Assembly: GCA_023415815.1 (NCBI GenBank)
Contig: JAEZJL010000484.1
Location: 1 to 20,007, forward strand
Direction of reading: 5' to 3'
DNA from: Bacillota bacterium
GTDB lineage: Bacteria > Bacillota > Clostridia > Acetivibrionales > DTU013
Length of the DNA stretch: 20,007 nucleotides
The notes below the pieces were generated by a model. The model was not told where the DNA came from. It did no database searches and worked only from the letters and a program-made list of their open reading frames with translations. Made by a program: the position numbers and the translations under genes. Shown here piece after piece: positions 14,200-20,007 of the stretch. The first letter of the stretch is position 1. Each line of letters opens with the position of its first letter.

Positions 14200-14228
14200 T
14201 GGATTTTTATAAAAAAAAGTTGCATAAT
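14200..14228 (+). promoter_or_regulatory. Possible promoter of ilvE
   Basis: TGGATT (14200-14205), a 17-base spacer rich in A, and CATAAT (14223-14228) lie about 44 bases before the ilvE start. The -10 is good and the -35 is weak. No T-box leader or attenuator fits in the 80-base gap after the SDR gene, so any leucine or BCAA control must act elsewhere. Confidence 0.4.
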
Positions 14229-14271
14229 AGAAAAAAAATCAATCACCGTAATATTCGACGAGGAGGCTGAA

Positions 14272-15348
14272 ATGAATATGTCTCAGCAGATAAGCATCCG
14301 GAAAACCGAAAGTCCCAAGGCGAAGCCCGATCAGAACAAGCTCGGCTTCGGACAGTATTTCACCGACCATATGTACATCCTTGATTATACCGAGGGAAAG
14401 GGCTGGCATGACGCGAGAATCGTGCCCTACGGCCCGCTTTCCCTGGACCCGTCCACAATGGTGTTCCATTACGGACAGGCTATTTTCGAAGGTCTTAAGG
14501 CTTATAAGGCAAAAGACGGCAGGATTCTTCTTTTCAGACCCGGAAAAAACATGGAAAGGGTCAACCTCTCCAACGATAGATTGTCCATACCCCCGATTGA
14601 CGAGGCATTTGCGGTCGAAGCGGTAAAGGCCCTGGTATCGGTAGACAAGGACTGGGTCCCGACAGCTCCCGGTACCTCGCTTTACATCAGGCCGTTTATT
14701 ATATCCACCGACCCCTATCTCGGCGTCAGGCCGTCCCATACCTATAAATTCATGATCATCCTTTCGCCCAGCGGCGCATACTATCCGACGGGTCTGAACC
14801 CGGTTAAGATTCTCATTGAGAATGAATATGTCCGCGCAGTAAAGGGCGGCACGGGCTTCGCCAAGACTCCCGGCAATTACGCCTCAAGCCTCAAGGCGCA
14901 GGATATCGCCCATGACAAGGGCTATGTTCAGGTGTTGTGGCTGGATGGCGTTGAAAGAAAGTATATCGAAGAGGTCGGCTCAATGAACGTCTTCTTCGTG
15001 ATTGACGGGGAAGTCGTTACCCCTTCCCTCGAAGGCAGCATACTCCCGGGTATCACCAGGGATTCTGTCATCCGCCTGCTCAAGCACTGGGGCATCAAGG
15101 TGACGGAAAGAAAGGTTTCTGTGCAGGAGCTGTATGACGCTCACGCGGCCGGAAAGCTCGACGAAGCCTTCGGAACGGGTACGGCTGCCGTCATATCTCC
15201 TATCGGAGAGCTGAACTGGAACGACAGGGCGATCGGACTGTCGGACGGCAAGATAGGCAAGCTGTCGGCAAGGCTGTACGACACCATCACAGGCATACAA
15301 AACGGCGTCCTGGAAGACGAATTCGGCTGGATGACCGAGGTAAAATAA
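14272..15348 (+). CDS. ilvE: Branched-chain amino acid aminotransferase
   Basis: A fold-type IV PLP enzyme that transfers the amino group between glutamate and the keto acids of Leu, Ile and Val. The 358-residue length fits the long BCAT subgroup found in many Firmicutes. Motifs are FHYGQAIFEGLKAYK (65-79), the PLP lysine Lys208 in NYASSLKAQ, EEVGSMNVFFV, and the phosphate-binding GSILPGITRDSVI and FGTGTAAVISPI. ATG at 14272 follows GAGGAGG with a 5-base spacer; a second ATG two codons later is less well placed. A strong terminator follows 12 bases after the stop. Confidence 0.97.
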   Translation: MNMSQQISIRKTESPKAKPDQNKLGFGQYFTDHMYILDYTEGKGWHDARIVPYGPLSLDPSTMVFHYGQAIFEGLKAYKAKDGRILLFRPGKNMERVNLSNDRLSIPPIDEAFAVEAVKALVSVDKDWVPTAPGTSLYIRPFIISTDPYLGVRPSHTYKFMIILSPSGAYYPTGLNPVKILIENEYVRAVKGGTGFAKTPGNYASSLKAQDIAHDKGYVQVLWLDGVERKYIEEVGSMNVFFVIDGEVVTPSLEGSILPGITRDSVIRLLKHWGIKVTERKVSVQELYDAHAAGKLDEAFGTGTAAVISPIGELNWNDRAIGLSDGKIGKLSARLYDTITGIQNGVLEDEFGWMTEVK

Positions 15349-15360
15349 TTTATGTAGTCA

Positions 15361-15385
15361 AAGGGGCTGATAAAGCCCCTTTTTT
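15361..15385 (+). terminator. Intrinsic terminator of ilvE
   Basis: AAGGGGCT pairs perfectly with AGCCCCTT across GATAA, followed by a T-run. The converging glycosyltransferase gene ends at 15393, so the stem may also slow minus-strand transcripts, though their T-run is short. Confidence 0.93.
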
Positions 15386-15392
15386 GTGCTGT

Positions 15393-16574
15393 TTATATGC
15401 TCTTCCCGAAGTTCAATACCTTCTCCGCCGCAGCTTTATAGCCTCCGGCAGCCCGGAAGGAATCGCCGATGCGCCGGCTGGCGGCCTTATAGCCGTCCCC
15501 CTCAAGCAGCCTGTCAACAGTGTCCTTTAGTATTTGCGGCGTAATCTCCCCCATTTCCAGTCTAATCCCAGCCCCCAGAGCTTCCAGCCGCCGTGCGACC
15601 GCCGGCTGGTCGTTGGCCTGCGGGACGGCGGCGACGGGAACCCCGTAATAAAGCGCCTCGCTTACGCTGTTCAAGCCGCCGTGGCTGATAAAGGCGTCCG
15701 CTTTCTTCAAAACCTCCAACTGCGGGACATAATTCCTGATGATAAAATTGTCCGGTATCCTGCCCAAAGACGGTATATCTGTCTTATCGCCTACAGCCAT
15801 TACAACTCTCAAATCTTCCCCCGAAAATGCTTCCATGCAGTTTTGATAAAACCCGATGCAGCCGTTGTTAATAGTACCCATCGAAATATATATAACTCTG
15901 GCATTGTCCAGCTCATTTATAGAAAAATCAGTTTCCCAGAAGCTTTGCCGTATGGACGGCCCCACAAACTGAAAGCTGCCGTCAAAATCATCGGCATCCG
16001 GCTGGAAGAGCTTTGAGGTGTATACGAGATTCAGCTCCTCCTTTTTAAAGAATATATCCATGATTTCAAGGGAATCCAGCCCCCACAGGCCTGCGGCTTT
16101 CTCCATCCCGCGGTAAAGGCCGTCCAGCTGGGGATGGATGCCCGGCTTCAGCATATGGGGAGGCACGGGCGGCCTGCACATGGCAAAGGATGTGCAGGAG
16201 CATATTGCGGGCAGTCCGAGTTTTTCCGCAAGCACCTTTCCCCCGCCGAACATGGAATCATGGATAAGGAGGTCGAATTCCAAACCGTTTGTCTTTTCCA
16301 GTACCAGAGGTATCACGGCTTCATCCATTTTGAGCATGAATTCTACAAGGGTGTAGAACGGATGATTTCCTGACGGCCTGAAGGCTTTAAGAAAGTCGTT
16401 CAGCTTTTCTCCGTACGGCATAAAAGCTGCCCCGGCGGCTTCTATTTTATTTCTGAAGCCTTCCGTTGAAAAATACAGGACTTCTTCTCCGCGGTCCGTA
16501 AGCTCCTTAACAAGCGCAAGGGTGGGATTGACGTGTCCATGGGCGTTTCCGTTTATAAATAATATTTTTGACAT
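15393..16574 (-). CDS. Macrolide-type (GT1) glycosyltransferase
   Basis: A GT-B fold UDP-sugar glycosyltransferase of the MGT/YjiC group, 393 residues. The N-terminal domain starts with ILFINGNAHGHVNPTLAL, where His14 matches the usual catalytic His. The C-terminal domain carries the donor-binding signature (about 283-323): VPQLEVLKKADAFISHGG, then LNSVSEALYYGVPVAAVP, then QANDQ. Relatives glucosylate macrolides, flavonoids or other small hydrophobic molecules, often for detoxification. ATG at 16574 has AGGAG upstream. It starts 2 bases after the PadR gene stop, so it is cotranscribed with that repressor and probably controlled by it. Acceptor and sugar are unknown. Confidence 0.93.
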   Translation of the reverse strand: MSKILFINGNAHGHVNPTLALVKELTDRGEEVLYFSTEGFRNKIEAAGAAFMPYGEKLNDFLKAFRPSGNHPFYTLVEFMLKMDEAVIPLVLEKTNGLEFDLLIHDSMFGGGKVLAEKLGLPAICSCTSFAMCRPPVPPHMLKPGIHPQLDGLYRGMEKAAGLWGLDSLEIMDIFFKKEELNLVYTSKLFQPDADDFDGSFQFVGPSIRQSFWETDFSINELDNARVIYISMGTINNGCIGFYQNCMEAFSGEDLRVVMAVGDKTDIPSLGRIPDNFIIRNYVPQLEVLKKADAFISHGGLNSVSEALYYGVPVAAVPQANDQPAVARRLEALGAGIRLEMGEITPQILKDTVDRLLEGDGYKAASRRIGDSFRAAGGYKAAAEKVLNFGKSI

Positions 16575-16576
16575 GA

Positions 16577-17164
16577 TTATTTCTCCTGTCCTCTCTGTAA
16601 CACAGCGCTTTCCGGGCTTCCTACATTCATTTCCATATTTTCGATGGTTTCACGGCACCACAGAACAACCGCTTCCGTGACCATAATCCCGTACCTGAGC
16701 GGCGCAAGCCAGTATTGATATGAAGCATTTCCGCTGTTCTTTCCGGCTTCCCCGCCAGATGCTTCGATCGCCTTATATTCTTTCAGCTGCCGTTCCTTTC
16801 GTTCCAGCACCTCCCGAAGCATTTGAATTGTCTTTTCCTTTGGAATATTGCCTCCGAAAGCTATCTTCAGCAGCAGTTCAGACCTGGCAGGCTGATATTC
16901 CACGGGCTGCAAGAGCCAATCAATAAACTCGTCTCTGCCCTTTTCAGTAATGCCATACACCTTGCGCCGCACGCCGTCGGCGTTAACCTGCTCTATGAGG
17001 CCCTCTTCCTGGAGCTCCGCAAGGACGGGATATATATGTCCGAAATTCTCATTCCAGAAATGGTATATGCTTTTATCGCAGAACTTTTTGATATCGTATC
17101 CCGAACCGGACATCAGGCTTAATACCCCAAGGATTGCATACCGGGTTTTGTTCTTTACAGCCAT
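16577..17164 (-). CDS. PadR-family transcriptional regulator
   Basis: A 195-residue regulator with an N-terminal winged helix (about 1-85), showing YAILGVLSLMSGSGYDIKKF, HIYPVLAELQEEGLI and YGITEKGRDEFIDWL. A C-terminal helical domain (about 95-180) resembles the Vir-act-alpha dimerisation region. PadR proteins usually repress a nearby transporter or detoxification gene until a small ligand binds. Here the next gene, 2 bases on, is a macrolide-type glycosyltransferase. ATG at 17164 follows GAGGAGG. The promoter is covered by two palindromes, which suggests autoregulation. Confidence 0.93.
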   Translation of the reverse strand: MAVKNKTRYAILGVLSLMSGSGYDIKKFCDKSIYHFWNENFGHIYPVLAELQEEGLIEQVNADGVRRKVYGITEKGRDEFIDWLLQPVEYQPARSELLLKIAFGGNIPKEKTIQMLREVLERKERQLKEYKAIEASGGEAGKNSGNASYQYWLAPLRYGIMVTEAVVLWCRETIENMEMNVGSPESAVLQRGQEK

Positions 17165-17181
17165 GCTTCATCCTCCTCAAA

Positions 17182-17223
17182 ATATATCAGAGTGATATAT
17201 TTTATTATATCACTCTGATATAT
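17182..17223. promoter_or_regulatory. Double-dyad operator of the padR-glycosyltransferase operon
   Basis: Arms of 18 bases at 17182-17199 and 17206-17223 are perfect inverted repeats across a 6-base spacer. Each arm is itself nearly palindromic, TATATCA-NNN-TGATATA with centre GAG or CTC. The two dyad centres (17191 and 17214) are 23 bases apart, on either side of the -10 hexamer. This is a strong candidate for PadR binding. Confidence 0.8.
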
Positions 17224-17232
17224 CTGAAGCAA
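17204..17232 (-). promoter_or_regulatory. Promoter of padR-glycosyltransferase
   Basis: On the minus strand TTGCTT (17227-17232), a 17-base spacer and TATAAT (17204-17209, perfect -10). One operator dyad lies in the spacer and the other just downstream of the -10, so a bound repressor would block polymerase. Confidence 0.75.
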
Positions 17233-17249
17233 TTAAAATATTGAATATC

Positions 17250-17272
17250 AAAGCATTTGTCAGGAATGCTTT
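17250..17272 (-). terminator. Weak hairpin at the end of the AraC gene
   Basis: AAAGCATT and AATGCTTT form an 8-base stem with a 7-base loop spanning the AraC stop codon. An AT-rich sequence follows, but no clean T-run. It may be a weak terminator separating AraC from padR, or a chance inverted repeat. Confidence 0.35.
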
Positions 17273-18144
17273 GCTTTCCTATAGCCGGAGGGCGTGTACC
17301 CTGTCTGCTTTCTGAAGGTCCTGCCCCAGTAGCTCAGTTCGGAAAAGCCCACCCTTTCCGCAATCTCGGATACAGGCAGCGAAGTATCCCTCAGCAGCCT
17401 GCAGGCGGCGTCAATCCTTGCTTTTATAAGATAGCCTATAACCGTTTGGCCGGTTTTATTTCTGAAATTTCTGTTCAACGAGTTCCTGTTGGTGTGAAAT
17501 TGCTTTGAAAGCTCCTCTATGGTTATCTTCCTGTCATAATTGATATTCAGGTACAGAATTATATCCGCGATGCCTGAATTTTTCGGCAGCGGGCCCGCAA
17601 ACGAGGCTTCCCTCCCGGAAAGGCACTGCTGTATAACAAAGAGCAGTTCTATAAGGTAAGATCTGTTTCGGCACGGCCAGTAATTATCGCCGTAATTGTA
17701 CATCTGCATTTCAAGCGCCTCAAAGACCGCGGTTATCCTCGCGGCGGCCGGCGCCTCAGGCTTAATAATCCCCGCCTCTTTGCCTCCCCTGCGGATAAAC
17801 GGCTTAAAATAATAATGATCAAGCCTTGCCGTTTCCGGCAGGTTTTCAATATGCGCCTCTATATTTCCGATATTGAAGACACTGTTTACCATTGACGGAC
17901 TGAAATACAGAGTCCTTGTACGCAGCCCTTCCCGTCCGGTAATTTTAAAGCCCTCCCGCCCGTTCAGGCAAACGACCGCGGGAGCGTTTACTTCTTCCGG
18001 CCGCCCGCCAATCGCTATAACGCCGCTGCCGGTTTCCGCAAAAAAAATCTTCAGCATCTCGCAGTCCTGCGAGCTTATTGAGTTTTCCTCCAATTTTAAA
18101 GGCAGCCGTATATTCTTTTCCGGATTCTCAATACAAAACTCCAT
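17260..18144 (-). CDS. AraC-family transcriptional regulator
   Basis: A 294-residue regulator. The C-terminal 100 residues form the double helix-turn-helix: ITIEELSKQFHTNRNSLNRNFRNK, then SLPVSEIAERVGFSELSYWGRTFRKQTGYTPSGYRK. The N-terminal 180 residues look like a cupin-type sensing domain with little recognisable detail; its ligand is unknown. ATG at 18144 has AGAGG upstream. It has its own promoter overlapping the end of the isochorismatase-type gene. The target could be the neighbouring hydrolase or the glycosyltransferase operon; the sequence does not say. Confidence 0.92.
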   Translation of the reverse strand: MEFCIENPEKNIRLPLKLEENSISSQDCEMLKIFFAETGSGVIAIGGRPEEVNAPAVVCLNGREGFKITGREGLRTRTLYFSPSMVNSVFNIGNIEAHIENLPETARLDHYYFKPFIRRGGKEAGIIKPEAPAAARITAVFEALEMQMYNYGDNYWPCRNRSYLIELLFVIQQCLSGREASFAGPLPKNSGIADIILYLNINYDRKITIEELSKQFHTNRNSLNRNFRNKTGQTVIGYLIKARIDAACRLLRDTSLPVSEIAERVGFSELSYWGRTFRKQTGYTPSGYRKAKHS

Positions 18145-18172
18145 TCCAGACCTCTTGCCGGGTGATACCTTG

Positions 18173-18201
18173 ATTATATCCTATACAATGGAGCATTTCC
18201 A
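18173..18201 (-). promoter_or_regulatory. Promoter of the AraC gene
   Basis: On the minus strand TGGAAA (18196-18201), a 17-base spacer and a perfect TATAAT (18173-18178). It sits directly behind the stop of the isochorismatase-type gene, giving a leader of about 20 bases. Confidence 0.55.
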
Positions 18202-18738
18202 TCACATACCCGAAAGATATTCGTTGCAGCTTATCACCTTTGCGAATGCAAAAGCGAGTGCGGACATGGCCGTCGCATGCACAAAATCGGCAGGTATTTC
18301 TACGCCCTTGAATTCAAAGTTCCTGGTAGTGCAGGCGTCATGCACCACAATGCACTTATAGTCCAGATCGAAGGCTTCCCTTGTCGTCGTGTCTACGCAC
18401 ATCTGGCTCATCATTCCACATATCACAAGCTCGTCGATTTCTTTGTCCTTCAATTGCCGGTGCAGAGTCGTGCCCTTGAAGCTTCCCGGAGTTTGTTTTG
18501 AAACAACTGCCTCTCCAGGCTCCGGTCTTACATTTTCATGGATGTCCGCTCTATGCTTTTCATCCTCCTGAAGATTTGGAACATCGATCTCGTGTTTTAT
18601 ATGGAATACAGGCAGATTTTCCTCCCTGAAGCGGTCCAGAAGCCTCCTGGCATTCAGGCTGGCGGGTATGCAGTCCTTCAGCCCGTTTTCTCCGAAGTAG
18701 AAATTCTGGACATCAATGATCAATAAAGCTCTTCCCAT
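18202..18738 (-). CDS. Isochorismatase-family cysteine hydrolase
   Basis: A 178-residue alpha/beta hydrolase of the isochorismatase-like family. The catalytic triad is visible: Asp9 in LLIIDVQNFYF, Lys81 in VVSKQTPGSF, and Cys114 in GMMSQMCVDTTTREAFD. The MSQMCVDTT pattern is typical of the cysteine hydrolase group, which acts on amide or related bonds (for example nicotinamide-type or N-carbamoyl compounds), more than of true isochorismatases. The substrate is unknown. ATG at 18738 follows AAGGAGG. It stands alone, 93 bases after DUF1848. Confidence 0.9.
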   Translation of the reverse strand: MGRALLIIDVQNFYFGENGLKDCIPASLNARRLLDRFREENLPVFHIKHEIDVPNLQEDEKHRADIHENVRPEPGEAVVSKQTPGSFKGTTLHRQLKDKEIDELVICGMMSQMCVDTTTREAFDLDYKCIVVHDACTTRNFEFKGVEIPADFVHATAMSALAFAFAKVISCNEYLSGM

Positions 18739-18831
18739 AACAGAACCTCCTTTTTGCTTTTATTATCTCCGGAAATCCTGTTGTTTGGAATGGAATATCG
18801 GCATTAAAAATGTGCTTATTGTCACTCGTCT

Positions 18832-19722
18832 TTATATTGAGGGACTTCCCGGATTATGCAGCTGCCTGTTTTTTGAAGCAAGCGCTTCGCTCAGGTTCGC
18901 ATAGCAATAGGCGCAGGCGTGAGCGCAGCTGTTGTAAGCCCCCATGTCGACGGAAGCCGCGCAAAGGCAGCCTTTTCGCTGGTTCCTATCCTTATCCGGG
19001 CGCAAATCCAGATGAAAAATTTCGTTGAGCAGGAATGCGTCTATACAGCTTCCGTGCATGACTCCCCACTTCTCAAGATCAAGGGATTCAGAACATGAGT
19101 AAACCTTCATACCGTTCGCCGACGCCAGGCCGCTGATGCCGGAAACCAGTGGGTCAAGACTTTCTCCGTATTCCGGCCGCGTTATGTCAAAAGCCCTGAA
19201 GCCGTTTGCTTTTTCCAGGATATCAAATCTTTTTGAAAGCTTCCCATAAAAGTCGACAAAGCTGATTACCACCCTTTCACAGTATCCCGAAAGCCTGTGC
19301 GAAATTTCGTTGAACCTCTCCAGATGGTATTCCACGGGCGTTGTACTGCCGACAATGATAGGGTCATACCTCCATACCATTCTTTTAGGTCCGAGTCTCG
19401 AAGCCAGCCTTTGAAAGGTATCCAGCCTTCTGCCGAGAGGAGGGACGCCGGGCTCGAGAAAGCCGGGGTAATCATTCAGGGTATATTGGAAGTAATACCG
19501 TAAGCCGATGCTGTCAAGCCTGTCAAGATGTTTCTGCATAGGCTCCGGGTTCTTGCTCCAGAATACCACAGCGTCGACATCCTGCGGCAGCAGGCTGACT
19601 ATTCTAGCCTGGGAGGGGTTAAAGGGATTTACGCTTTTAAACCAGCCTTCCGTAAGCCTGTTCATAAACCATCCGGAATAAAACGCAGGAATGTCCGTCC
19701 TCCTGCTTGCGCTAATTATCAT
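18832..19722 (-). CDS. DUF1848 family protein with C-terminal cysteine cluster
   Basis: A 296-residue protein of the DUF1848 family (PF08902). Recognisable features are MIISASRRTDIPAFY at the N-terminus, VVFWSKNPEPM, YYFQYTLNDY, and KRMVWRYDPII. The C-terminal part has Cys252 and Cys254 (KGCLCAAS), then Cys266-x3-Cys270-x2-Cys273 followed by YANL. The last three have the spacing of a radical-SAM [4Fe-4S] motif, but sit at the wrong end of the protein for a classical radical-SAM enzyme. Function is not established. ATG at 19722 has AAGGAA upstream. Confidence 0.85.
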   Translation of the reverse strand: MIISASRRTDIPAFYSGWFMNRLTEGWFKSVNPFNPSQARIVSLLPQDVDAVVFWSKNPEPMQKHLDRLDSIGLRYYFQYTLNDYPGFLEPGVPPLGRRLDTFQRLASRLGPKRMVWRYDPIIVGSTTPVEYHLERFNEISHRLSGYCERVVISFVDFYGKLSKRFDILEKANGFRAFDITRPEYGESLDPLVSGISGLASANGMKVYSCSESLDLEKWGVMHGSCIDAFLLNEIFHLDLRPDKDRNQRKGCLCAASVDMGAYNSCAHACAYCYANLSEALASKNRQLHNPGSPSI

Positions 19723-19917
19723 GGCTTTCCTTAAATTCCTTCTTTATAAATATTTCGTCCATTTATCTTTTCTTCCTGATATCACAGCTATACCGCCATT
19801 TAAGCTGTCTGACGGGAGCATTGCCGAAAAGTTCCTACGACCGTCCCATTGATGCCTGTCATATTTTCCCGCACTGATAATACAAATAAAAATATATCAC
19901 AAGAACGGGAGAGGGTT
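19723..19917. other. Divergent intergenic region
   Basis: This gap separates DUF1848 (minus) from the partial gene at 19918 (plus), so it should hold both promoters. AT-rich candidates are present on both strands, but none has convincing -35 and -10 hexamers at 17-base spacing. The minus-strand open frame here has no ribosome-binding site or family resemblance and is probably not a gene. Confidence 0.5.
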
Positions 19918-20007
19918 ATGCTGATATTGACCGTATCGGCCTCGCTGTTTGCGGCGATGCTGCTTTTCATGCTTCTCAGGCCTTCGGGGGTCGTATATGT
20001 CAAAAGG
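19918..20007 (+). CDS. Membrane or secreted protein, N-terminal fragment
   Basis: Thirty codons are visible and the gene continues past the right edge. ATG at 19918 follows GGGAGAGGG. The residues LILTVSASLFAAMLLFMLL form a single hydrophobic segment, followed by RPSGVVYVKR, which would be a membrane anchor or uncleaved signal. Too short to assign a family. Confidence 0.5.
   Translation, partial: MLILTVSASLFAAMLLFMLLRPSGVVYVKR

Noticed and set aside
14192..14271. T-box or attenuator leader before ilvE
   Set aside because: The gap is only 80 bases with no stem pairs or T-box sequence.
14239..14739. 166-codon minus-strand frame opposite ilvE
   Set aside because: No recognisable domain or ribosome-binding site; it is a shadow of the ilvE frame.
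19800..20003. Minus-strand 67-codon frame at the right edge
   Set aside because: It overlaps the better supported plus-strand start at 19918, and lacks a ribosome-binding site.

Overview
The window is a roughly 50% GC stretch of a spore-forming Clostridia-type Firmicute chromosome. The evidence is a complete spoIIIAA-AG run plus the start of spoIIIAH, strong GGAGG-type ribosome-binding sites, a Firmicute-style gene order (aroQ, Xaa-Pro peptidase, efp, then spoIIIA), and a CD1247-type zinc-ribbon protein known mainly from clostridia. I cannot name the species. Nearly all genes are on the minus strand; the exceptions are an SDR dehydrogenase, ilvE and a partial gene at the right edge.

Region by region, on the minus strand unless stated: 1-4923 is the spoIIIA operon, which encodes the mother-cell half of the SpoIIIA-SpoIIQ channel of sporulation. 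5066-6068 holds a GNAT acetyltransferase, a small frameshifted ORF behind it, and a terminator. 6211-7473 holds lepB with its terminator, a five-copy palindromic tandem repeat, and a zinc-ribbon protein. 7535-12716 is a housekeeping block: efp with its own promoter and operator-like dyad, Xaa-Pro peptidase, type II dehydroquinase aroQ translationally coupled to an endonuclease IV-like TIM barrel, a ComFB-like protein, a prepilin peptidase and aroE. yqeG (12743-13252) heads this block behind a good sigma-A type promoter.

On the plus strand, 13424-15385 carries an SDR oxidoreductase, then ilvE with a promoter and a clear intrinsic terminator. From 15393 to 19722 the minus strand carries what looks like an accessory patch: a macrolide-type glycosyltransferase with its own PadR regulator and a striking operator, an AraC regulator, an isochorismatase-type hydrolase and a DUF1848 protein with a C-terminal cysteine cluster. 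A new membrane protein begins on the plus strand at 19918 and leaves the window.

No rRNA, tRNA, CRISPR array, prophage or intact insertion sequence was seen. I found no clearly new multi-gene system. The most unusual signals are the palindromic repeat array upstream of lepB, the double-dyad PadR operator, and the frameshifted small ORF after the GNAT gene.
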